Positions 43,520 to 50,185 of a stretch of DNA of 64,000 nucleotides are shown here, one piece after another; position 1 is the first letter of the stretch, and each line of letters starts with the position of its first letter. The notes below the pieces were generated by a model, which saw only the letters and a list, made by a program, of their open reading frames with translations, ran no database searches and had not been told where the DNA came from. The stretch is from an uncultured Eubacteriales bacterium (GTDB lineage: Bacteria; Bacillota; Clostridia; Oscillospirales; CAG-272): assembly GCA_934446365.1 (NCBI GenBank), contig CAKSDZ010000005.1, positions 35,705-99,704 on the forward strand, given 5' to 3'. Made by a program: the position numbers and the translations under genes.

Positions 43520-44077
43520 ATGGTTATCGCAGGAGATTTTAAGAATGGCGTTACGTTTGAAATGGACGGCAACGTCATGCAGGTTATCGAATTTCAGCAT
43601 GTCAAGCCGGGCAAGGGCGCGGCATTTGTCCGCACAAAGCTGCGCAACGTCATCACGGGAGCCGTGACGGAGACGACTTTCAATCCTACAGATAAATTCC
43701 CGCCGGCCGTCGTCGAAAGACGCGACATGCAGTACAGCTATAACGACGGCGATCTCTACTATTTTATGGATATGGAAACCTTTGAGCAGATTCCCGTTTC
43801 CAAAGACCTTCTTCCCGACAGCTTCAAGTTCGTCAAGGAAGAGATGATGTGCCGTCTTGTCTCCTATAAAGGCAATGTTTTCAGCGTAGAGCCGCCGATG
43901 TTTGTCGAGCTTGAGGTGGTTTCCACGGAGCCCGGCTTCAAGGGAAACACCGCGACCGGTACGACAAAGCCCGCGACGCTGGAAACGGGAGCCGTCATCA
44001 AGGTACCGCTTTTTATCGACAACGGAACAAGGCTTCGCATCGATACGAGAACGGGCGAATACATTGAAAGAGCCTGA
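43520..44077 (+). CDS. efp: Translation elongation factor P
   Basis: A 185-residue factor that rescues ribosomes stalled at polyproline. Three beta-barrel domains: the KOW-like domain I with the loop HVKPGKGAAF, in which Lys32 is the residue modified in many Bacillota, OB domain II, and OB domain III with FKGNTATGTTKPATLETGA. TTTTGGAGG precedes the ATG. No modification enzyme is visible nearby. Normal length. Confidence 0.97.
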   Translation: MVIAGDFKNGVTFEMDGNVMQVIEFQHVKPGKGAAFVRTKLRNVITGAVTETTFNPTDKFPPAVVERRDMQYSYNDGDLYYFMDMETFEQIPVSKDLLPDSFKFVKEEMMCRLVSYKGNVFSVEPPMFVELEVVSTEPGFKGNTATGTTKPATLETGAVIKVPLFIDNGTRLRIDTRTGEYIERA

Positions 44078-44089
44078 TTTACGGCTGGC

Positions 44090-44116
44090 GGAAAAATTTT
44101 CAATTTTTCCCGTTTC
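44090..44116 (+). terminator. Weak hairpin after efp
   Basis: GGAAAAATT (44090-44098) pairs with AATTTTTCC (44102-44110) across a three-base loop, followed by CGTTTCGATTTGTT. The stem is AT-rich with no real T-run, so termination may be partial. Confidence 0.45.
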
Positions 44117-44232
44117 GATTTGTTAAAAAAGACGATGGAATGTTTATTTTCGTCTGGGAACAGCAAATAATAAAGGAATAAAAAGAAAGGACGCTTACGG
44201 CGGGATTTGCCGAAAGCGCGGAGGTTATGCTT

Positions 44233-44688
44233 ATGAAGATTTCCGAAAAGGTTGCCTATATCAAAGGACTTGCCGAGGGTCTCTCTTTGGATGAGAAAAC
44301 ACCGGAAGGCAAGGTGCTTGCATCCATTATCGACGTACTTGACGATATGGCAAAGGCGATATCCGGTCTTAAAGAGGATACGGAATATCTTGACGCCTAT
44401 GTGGAAGAGATCGACGAGGATCTCGGCACACTTGAAGAGGATTATTACGAATGCGACTGCTGCTGCGACGATGATTGCTGCTGTGACGACGACTGTGACT
44501 GCTGCGATGATGAGGATTTTGTCGAGGTGGAGTGTCCGGAATGCGGTGAAACCGTGTGTCTCGACGACACGATCGATTTTGATCATGTCACCTGCCCTGC
44601 CTGCGGCGCCGAATTCAGCTGTGTATGCGATTGCTGCGATGAAGACGACGAGGATGATTGCTGCTGCGGCTGCGAGAGTGACGATTGA
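44233..44688 (+). CDS. CD1247-like N-terminal domain protein with Cys/Asp-rich tail and zinc ribbon
   Basis: A 151-residue protein from ATG 44233, which has GGAGG eight bases upstream; the ATG at 44227 is too close. Residues 1-60 (KISEKVAYIKGLAEGLSLDE) match the CD1247 N-terminal domain found in Clostridia. The rest contains 23 cysteines: CDCCCDDDCCCDDDCDCC, then a zinc ribbon CPECGE...CPACGAEF, then CDCCDEDDEDDCCCGC. Clustered Cys with Asp suggests metal binding, perhaps several Zn or an Fe/Cu cluster. No known function. It is between efp and a PrsA-like lipoprotein, with a terminator after it. Confidence 0.82.
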   Translation: MKISEKVAYIKGLAEGLSLDEKTPEGKVLASIIDVLDDMAKAISGLKEDTEYLDAYVEEIDEDLGTLEEDYYECDCCCDDDCCCDDDCDCCDDEDFVEVECPECGETVCLDDTIDFDHVTCPACGAEFSCVCDCCDEDDEDDCCCGCESDD

Positions 44689-44710
44689 CCCCACACATTT
44701 GCCGAATTTG

Positions 44711-44740
44711 AAAAAGCCGTCTCTCATGACGGCTTTTTAT
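44711..44740 (+). terminator. Rho-independent terminator after the Cys-rich protein gene
   Basis: AAAAAGCCGTC (44711-44721) pairs with GACGGCTTTTT (44728-44738) across a six-base loop. Confidence 0.9.
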
Positions 44741-44770
44741 GACCTCGGTTAAAAAGCAAGGAGATTTATA

Positions 44771-45910
44771 ATGAAACAGATGAAAAAGATTCTCAGTATC
44801 GTGCTGATATTGTCCGCGCTCGTGATGCTCCTTTCGGCATGCGGAAGCAAGGGTGAGATCGTGGCTGTGTATAATAATACTCCTGTCTATGAAGAAGATG
44901 TGCAGGATATTATCAATTATTATATCTTGACAAATGCGACACTGGATACGACGGACGAAGAGAAAAGCGAAATGGCGAAAGAAGCGGTGCGTACCTATGT
45001 CAGATATAAGGTTTTGGAGATCGATCTGAAAAAGAAAGGCTATACGGTCGATGAAAAAGCCCTGAACCAGACCGTTAAAGAGATGATCGAATATCTCGAT
45101 AAAAACTTCACAGGCGGTTATAAGGATTGGCGCAATATGTATGGGCTTTCCAAGAGCTTTTTAAAGGAGGATATGCGCCGATACGAGCTGGCCTCCTTGT
45201 TCAACGAATACGCTTCCGACACGGTTGAGGTGACGGATGAGGAGATTGAAGCATATTATCACGCAAACGGCGGAGAATATGCGGATCCGGCCGGTTATAC
45301 ATGGATAGGCGTTCTTCGTGAGGTTTTGGATCTGAAAGATGAGGAAGAGTGCGCGGCGGCGGAAGCCGAAATGGAAAACTATATCCGTCAGATCAATGCC
45401 GGCTATACGACATTGGAACAGGTGAAAGCCGATCTTCTGAAAAAATATACGGAGGAGGACGGTTATACCAAAACAAGTCTTTTTTCGGGTGAAAACTTTA
45501 CGGCTATGAGTGATTTTGCCATCATTCCCAATCTTTCCGACGCGTTGGAGGCAATCAAAAAGGAATATGGAGAGCTGAATCCCGATGCGGATCCCAAGGA
45601 AGATGCCGAGGCTTATGAGAAGTATATGAATTATTTAGGCGACTGCTTCCGTGCCGAGGTTTATTATGCCTTGCAGAACATGGAGGTCGGCGACGTATAT
45701 TCCGAGCCCTTGAAAAGCTATGCGGGCTATTTCATCATCAGACTGGAGAAAATCAAAACAACAAACGGATTCAAGCCCTTGGATGAAGTCAGGGATGAAA
45801 TCAAAACCGAGCTTTTGAATGAAAAAATCACAGGCATGTTTGAGACGCGCCTGACCGAGCTGGAAAGCGAATACAATGTGCAGTATTTATTCGATGTGTC
45901 GGCGTCATAA
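44771..45910 (+). CDS. PrsA/SurA-like lipoprotein, peptidyl-prolyl isomerase type chaperone
   Basis: A 379-residue lipoprotein. A signal peptide and lipobox LLSAC (Cys at about 24) are followed by a SurA N-terminal-like helical chaperone region (about 30-180, VAVYNNTPVYEEDVQDIINY), then a parvulin-like region (about 180-340) with PLKSYAGYFIIRLEKI at its end. Such proteins help fold secreted proteins outside the membrane. The central isomerase part is diverged, so the enzyme activity is uncertain. AAGGAG precedes the ATG. A bidirectional terminator follows. Confidence 0.85.
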   Translation: MKQMKKILSIVLILSALVMLLSACGSKGEIVAVYNNTPVYEEDVQDIINYYILTNATLDTTDEEKSEMAKEAVRTYVRYKVLEIDLKKKGYTVDEKALNQTVKEMIEYLDKNFTGGYKDWRNMYGLSKSFLKEDMRRYELASLFNEYASDTVEVTDEEIEAYYHANGGEYADPAGYTWIGVLREVLDLKDEEECAAAEAEMENYIRQINAGYTTLEQVKADLLKKYTEEDGYTKTSLFSGENFTAMSDFAIIPNLSDALEAIKKEYGELNPDADPKEDAEAYEKYMNYLGDCFRAEVYYALQNMEVGDVYSEPLKSYAGYFIIRLEKIKTTNGFKPLDEVRDEIKTELLNEKITGMFETRLTELESEYNVQYLFDVSAS

Positions 45911-45934
45911 TTCGCTTATCATAAAATAACTTCA

Positions 45935-45970
45935 TAAAAAAGAGATTGCTTTTCGGCAATCTCTTTTTTG
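45935..45970. terminator. Bidirectional terminator between convergent genes
   Basis: AAAAAAGAGATTGC (45936-45949) pairs with GCAATCTCTTTTTT (45956-45969). T-runs occur on both strands. Confidence 0.92.
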
Positions 45971-45972
45971 TA

Positions 45973-46449
45973 TTATCGGCGGATCAGAATGTAAAAAACG
46001 ACGATGCCAAATAGAATCAGCGCAGCAGAACCGAGAATCACAGGCCAAAGCGGTTCCTCTTTGTCGCCATATTGGACGCGGGAACGGGTTTCCGCTTCTT
46101 TTCCAATATAGAACCGTGTTTTTTCGTTAATAACGAGTTCTTCTCCCGATGCTTCCTCGCCCGGGCAAATCGTGATAAGGCGGCGCAGAGATGAAGATTT
46201 TTTTAAGGCGGATATTGCGCTTGAATTGTCCTCCTGTCCGATTTCCGCAAGCGTTTTGGCGGATTCTTCATCGGATGCGCCGGCTTCTCGAATCGCTCTG
46301 ACAAACGCACCGATCACACGGCGGCGGTAATAAATGATGAAAAACGATAGAATAAGCCCGAAGATGAGCGGCCACATAATAAATTGGATTCCGGTGGATA
46401 CTGTGTTGTCGAGTCGGAGCGCATCAATGTAATCTAATATTTTTGGCAT
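45973..46449 (-). CDS. Two-helix membrane protein downstream of parB, unknown function
   Basis: A 158-residue protein. Membrane helices lie at about 21-42 (FIMWPLIFGLILSFFIIYY) and 134-156 (WPVILGSAALILFGIVVFYI). Between them is a roughly 90-residue hydrophilic loop with many charged residues. I recognise no family. It is the last gene of the soj-parB unit, 46 bases after the parB stop, and ends at a strong terminator. The position suggests, but does not show, a role linked to chromosome segregation or the membrane. Confidence 0.68.
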   Translation of the reverse strand: MPKILDYIDALRLDNTVSTGIQFIMWPLIFGLILSFFIIYYRRRVIGAFVRAIREAGASDEESAKTLAEIGQEDNSSAISALKKSSSLRRLITICPGEEASGEELVINEKTRFYIGKEAETRSRVQYGDKEEPLWPVILGSAALILFGIVVFYILIRR

Positions 46450-46495
46450 ATGCTATTTCCTTTCCTTCAACAAACGCTATATTTTATAAAATGAA

Positions 46496-47371
46496 TTATA
46501 AATTACTTAATATTGAATCTCCACATATCAATTTAAGCAAAGATTCCAAATCTTCATTGTCGGAATATCCGATGGAGATCGAACGGTTTTTTCCGTTTTC
46601 CGTTATTTTTACTCTTCGCCCGAGATGCTTTTGCACGATAAGCTCCAAAGCGCGCGTGTGATCCACATCATGGATAATTTTCACAGTTTCTGCCGCGGGC
46701 TTTGTGTTCAAGACCTTCACAAGCTTTTCGGTATCTCTGACGGACAAGGACCGCGAAACAACCTGTTTGGCCGCCGATTCCATCGTTTCGGGATCGGACA
46801 GCCCCAGCAAAACCTTGGCATGTCCGGTGGAAAGCTCTCCTGTTTCGATCATTTTTTTGACCGATTCCGGAAGAGATAGGAGACGCAGCGAATTGGTGAC
46901 GGCGGTTCTGCTTCGACCGATGCGTTTCGCCGCTTCCTCTTGCGTCAATCCGTATTCCTCAATCAGGGACGAAAAGCCAAGCGCTTCCTCAATCGGATTC
47001 AGATCGCTTCGCTGAATATTTTCCACAAGTGCAAGCTCCGCCGCTTTTTTATCATCGGCGGAGATGACAATGACCGGAATTTCGGAAAGTCCTGCCATTC
47101 TTGCCGCTCTCCAACGGCGTTCGCCGGTGATAATTTGATACATTCCGTCTATCATACGGACGGTAATCGGCTGTATCATGCCGTATTGTGCGATGGATTC
47201 GGAGAGCGTTTCCAGCTCAGAGGAATCGAATGCTTTTCTCGGTTGATCGGTATTCGGTTCGACATCGCTGATTCGTACCATGGTGATACCGCCGTCGGCG
47301 TCTGTCTGTTCCCTGTTGTCGACAAGAATGGCGTCAAGACCGCGTCCGAGCGCTTTTTTCTTTTGCGTCAT
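46496..47371 (-). CDS. parB: Chromosome partitioning protein ParB (Spo0J)
   Basis: A 291-residue parS-binding CTPase clamp. The N-terminus KKKALGRGLDAIL is the ParA-activating peptide. The CTP-binding motifs GERRWRAARMAG and ENIQRSDLNPIEEA are canonical. The HTH is in LTQEEAAKRIGRSRTAVTNS, and a C-terminal dimer domain follows. It spreads from parS and organises the origin region. It is co-transcribed with soj (27 bases upstream). Two parS sites lie at 48302 and 48445, within 2 kb. Confidence 0.96.
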   Translation of the reverse strand: MTQKKKALGRGLDAILVDNREQTDADGGITMVRISDVEPNTDQPRKAFDSSELETLSESIAQYGMIQPITVRMIDGMYQIITGERRWRAARMAGLSEIPVIVISADDKKAAELALVENIQRSDLNPIEEALGFSSLIEEYGLTQEEAAKRIGRSRTAVTNSLRLLSLPESVKKMIETGELSTGHAKVLLGLSDPETMESAAKQVVSRSLSVRDTEKLVKVLNTKPAAETVKIIHDVDHTRALELIVQKHLGRRVKITENGKNRSISIGYSDNEDLESLLKLICGDSILSNL

Positions 47372-47398
47372 CGTAAATCCCTTTCTTTATTTTGTCAT

Positions 47399-48166
47399 TT
47401 AGATTCGTTTCATCAGCTCTTCTGCGATTTTGTCATAGTCTGAACTGCCTTTTGCATACTTGTCGTAATACTGAATCGGTGCGCCATAGCTGGGCGCTTC
47501 GCTGAGCCGGACATTTCGCGTGATTGCTATGGAAAAAAGCTTGTCGGCATAATGCTTTTTCAGCTCATCCAGCACCTGCAAGGATAGATTCAGTCTGCCG
47601 TTATACATGGTGACGAGGATTCCGGTCAGCGAAAGCGAGGGATTGTATAGCTTTTTCACCTGTTTGATCGTCATCATGATCTGAGATAACCCTTCCAGCG
47701 AAAAATATTCGCATTGCATCGGAATGATGACGCCGTCCGCCGCCGTGAGCGCGTTGATTGTCAGCATGCCGAGGGACGGCGGGCAATCGATTAAAATATA
47801 ATCGAAATCGCCTGCAATTTCCGAAAGCGGTTCCTTTAAGCGGTTCTGTCGGTTTTCAACGTCCGCAAGCTCGAGTTCTGCCGCGGCAAGGTCCATTCCG
47901 GCCGGAATAACGCTGAGATTCTGATATTCCGTCCGAATCAGGGCGTCTGCTGCGCGGCATCTGCCGATTAAGACGTCGTAAACGGTCGTTTTAATCTGAT
48001 TTTTTCGCACACCGACACCGCTGGATGCATTTCCCTGCGGATCGCAGTCGATAAGCAGCGTTTTTTTCCCGGCGATACCAAGTGCTGCGGCTATATTGAT
48101 TGCGGAGGTGGTCTTTCCAACCCCGCCTTTTTGGTTTGCAAAAGCGATTGTCTTGGTCACGATCAT
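47399..48166 (-). CDS. soj: Chromosome partitioning ATPase ParA (Soj)
   Basis: A 255-residue deviant Walker ATPase. The motif KGGVGKTT is at 13-20, DCDPQGNASSG forms the switch, and IDCPPSLGMLTINAL is Walker B. ParA forms gradients on the nucleoid and, in Bacillus, regulates DnaA. AGGAAAGCAGGT precedes the ATG. It has its own promoter (48233-48261), with parS about 40 bases upstream of the -35. parB follows. Confidence 0.96.
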   Translation of the reverse strand: MIVTKTIAFANQKGGVGKTTSAINIAAALGIAGKKTLLIDCDPQGNASSGVGVRKNQIKTTVYDVLIGRCRAADALIRTEYQNLSVIPAGMDLAAAELELADVENRQNRLKEPLSEIAGDFDYILIDCPPSLGMLTINALTAADGVIIPMQCEYFSLEGLSQIMMTIKQVKKLYNPSLSLTGILVTMYNGRLNLSLQVLDELKKHYADKLFSIAITRNVRLSEAPSYGAPIQYYDKYAKGSSDYDKIAEELMKRI

Positions 48167-48232
48167 ACCTGCTTTCCTATTATTGACCGAAAATCGTATG
48201 ATATTTCAAGAAAAAATCAAAAGGATAATCTT

Positions 48233-48261
48233 ATTATAGCATGAGATGCCCTTCAAGTCAA
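48233..48261 (-). promoter_or_regulatory. Promoter of soj-parB
   Basis: On the minus strand, TTGACT (48256-48261), a 17-base spacer, and TATAAT (48233-48238). Confidence 0.88.
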
Positions 48262-48293
48262 GTTTGTTGACAAAAGTGTCTGAATAAAACGTA

Positions 48294-48325
48294 CTTTTTC
48301 ATGTTCCACGTGGAACATGAAAAAG
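48294..48325. promoter_or_regulatory. parS: parS site 1 inside a 32-base perfect palindrome
   Basis: The 16-base core TGTTCCACGTGGAACA is at 48302-48317 and matches the parS consensus family. The palindrome extends by eight bases each side (CTTTTTCA and TGAAAAAG) to 32 bases, more than parS needs. It lies in the 302-base gap between noc and soj. Confidence 0.92.
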
Positions 48326-48356
48326 ATAAAAGCACCGCATAAGCGGTGCTTTTATC
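48320..48356 (-). terminator. Terminator after the noc-like gene
   Basis: Reading the minus strand, GATAAAAGCACCGC pairs with GCGGTGCTTTTATC (plus-strand arms 48325-48338 and 48343-48356) across a four-base loop, followed by TTTTTC, which is part of the parS palindrome. Confidence 0.82.
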
Positions 48357-48444
48357 TGGGAGAAAAACTATGAACCTTGATGGGCTCCGCAGCTATATTG
48401 TGAGCTGCGGCACATGTTCGCTGTGGAAGCTCCCCGGCACAGGA

Positions 48445-48460
48445 TGTTCCACGTGGAACA
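48445..48460. promoter_or_regulatory. parS: parS site 2
   Basis: The identical 16-base core TGTTCCACGTGGAACA, flanked by A and T to give an 18-base palindrome (48444-48461). It ends nine bases before the stop codon of the noc-like gene and lies 143 bases from parS site 1. Confidence 0.93.
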
Positions 48461-48468
48461 TTGGTATA

Positions 48469-49287
48469 TCAAGTGCCTTTCGGCACGGTGATAACGAGTT
48501 TTGTATGCGTTTTTCGTTCTTCACGCTCGCATTTGACGGCTATGCCGCTCTTGTTCATGATGGCGACAGCCTTATCTATGGTATTGTAAAATAACCGAAC
48601 ATCCTTGATCACGACCTTTGTGTGATGATGGTCGCCGGATGCCGCCGCTATAAGCTCTTCCGCGTCGCGTCCGCATATGCCGTTTGCCATTGCGCGGTAA
48701 AGCTCGCATTTGTTCTCTGGGGATAATGTTTGAAGCTGACATGCGCTTTCCGCTGTTATTTTGGCTTTCAGCAAAAGCTTTCGCTCGGTCGCGTCAAAGG
48801 ATAGCAAGCTGAGCTTGTTTTTCAGCGCTTCTTCCGTGATTCCTAAGCTTTTTGCCATGCGTTCGGAGGAAATCCCGCTTTTTGACATGATTTCATGAAT
48901 GATGTCCGCTTCTTCAAAATAATTGCGAGGCAGAGGAATTTCGCCGGTTTCCGCGAGCTTGTCCGGATTGGTGTCGATGATGACGCAAGGAATGGGCGAT
49001 ATTTTCCCATAAATGCAGGCGAAAAGGCGTTTTTCGCCGGCTATGAGCTGAAACATCGGATGATGGGCGGTTCCGATTGCCCGAATGGTAATCGGATTTT
49101 TCATTCCGTCTTTGCGGATGGTTTCCGCAAGAACGCGGATTTCATTCTCGTCAAATTGTTTGGGGGCATGAAACGGATTCGGACAAATCAGTGCGGTATC
49201 GACCATTCTGACGGCGGTTCTCCATTTTCCGCGTGCAAGCTCACTGATGCGTTCTCTGATTTCGGCGCCGGTTTCCGAAGTATCCAT
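48469..49287 (-). CDS. Divergent ParB/Noc-like nucleoid protein
   Basis: A 272-residue ParB-fold protein from ATG 49287, which has GGAGG seven bases upstream; an ATG at 49308 would add seven residues. Position between rsmG and soj is that of Noc. The N-terminal ParB domain is recognisable (NPFHAPKQFDENEIRVLAET), the HTH is at SSERMAKSLGITEEALKNKL, and a C-terminal domain follows. The CTP motifs are altered: GEKRLFA at 84-90 instead of GERRxRA, and IPLPRNYFEEA at 117-127 where ParB has ENIQRxDLNPIEEA. DNA binding is likely, but CTP-dependent clamp closure is doubtful. It may be Noc or a second ParB. No Noc-type site (ATTTCCCGGGAAAT) was seen. Confidence 0.82.
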   Translation of the reverse strand: MDTSETGAEIRERISELARGKWRTAVRMVDTALICPNPFHAPKQFDENEIRVLAETIRKDGMKNPITIRAIGTAHHPMFQLIAGEKRLFACIYGKISPIPCVIIDTNPDKLAETGEIPLPRNYFEEADIIHEIMSKSGISSERMAKSLGITEEALKNKLSLLSFDATERKLLLKAKITAESACQLQTLSPENKCELYRAMANGICGRDAEELIAAASGDHHHTKVVIKDVRLFYNTIDKAVAIMNKSGIAVKCEREERKTHTKLVITVPKGT

Positions 49288-49435
49288 CTTTTCGCCTCCG
49301 ATATCCATGATTTAATCTTATCATATCAGAGTGACATGAAAAAAGCATGAGAATTTTGTCTGCAAAAAAACAAAATTTCATGCTGTTTTTGACGGATTTA
49401 TGCGATTCTATGCCGTATTATCATGAAAATACCGT

Positions 49436-50185
49436 TTATAGAGGTTTTTTTGTGATTATGGCATTGCGGCGGGGATATATTTTTTCTGTCGGTCTTGTTT
49501 TTTTGAACAGAAAAATATGTCGTTCGTTTGTAGTAGTATCTCCGTTGACCTGTTCAACCAAACAGACGTTTTCATCTGCTTCCAAGCTACAAAAAAGCAT
49601 GGCTGCGGCGTTTTTGGCGCTTTCAAGCTCTATGAGTCCGTTTTTTCCTTTGAGCGCGAGAAAAAATCCTCCTGTTTTGACAAACGGAACACACCATTCA
49701 AGTAAAATCCTGAGCTCCGCTACGGCTCTGGCACAGACAATGTCGAATTTTTCGCGGTATCGGAGGTCGGTTCCAAGCTCTTCCGCGCGTCCATTCAGGA
49801 TATGGACATTTTTCAGACCGAGTTCACTTGCCGCATGGGCGATATATGCGGTTTTTTTGGCGGTGGCGTCAAGCGCGGTGACTTCGATATCAGGCCGAAC
49901 AATGGCAAACGGAAGTGCGGGCATACCGCCGCCGCTGCCGACATCAAGCAGGGTAAGGTCTTTCTTTTGCGGCAGCTTGTCTGCCGCGAGCAGGCAGTCG
50001 GCGAGATGTCTTGCAATGAGAGCGGTCTCATCTTTCAATGCTGTCAGATTCATGGTTTGATTGGTTTCCAGCATAAGCTCGGAAAGCAGATAAAACCGTT
50101 CCAAATTTTCCTTTGTGCTATAATCCGACAAGTGATTTTGCGAAAACACTTGTTTGCAAAGATCGTTGAAATTTTGTCTATCCAT
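49436..50185 (-). CDS. rsmG: 16S rRNA (guanine-527-N7)-methyltransferase RsmG
   Basis: A 249-residue SAM-dependent methyltransferase. The start ATG 50185 lies within the mnmG end, overlapping by eight bases, which fits coupled translation. Motif I is DVGSGGGMPALPFAI. ARAVAELRILLEWCVP and LALKGKNGL are typical of RsmG/GidB. It methylates G527 of 16S rRNA. The gene order mnmG-rsmG-noc-soj-parB is the classic origin cluster. The gap to noc (49288-49435) holds no clear promoter. Confidence 0.94.
   Translation of the reverse strand: MDRQNFNDLCKQVFSQNHLSDYSTKENLERFYLLSELMLETNQTMNLTALKDETALIARHLADCLLAADKLPQKKDLTLLDVGSGGGMPALPFAIVRPDIEVTALDATAKKTAYIAHAASELGLKNVHILNGRAEELGTDLRYREKFDIVCARAVAELRILLEWCVPFVKTGGFFLALKGKNGLIELESAKNAAAMLFCSLEADENVCLVEQVNGDTTTNERHIFLFKKTRPTEKIYPRRNAIITKKPL

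Noticed and set aside
48346..48594. An 82-codon + strand frame between noc and soj
   Set aside because: It spans the terminator and parS site 2 and overlaps noc antisense. Composition is non-protein-like.
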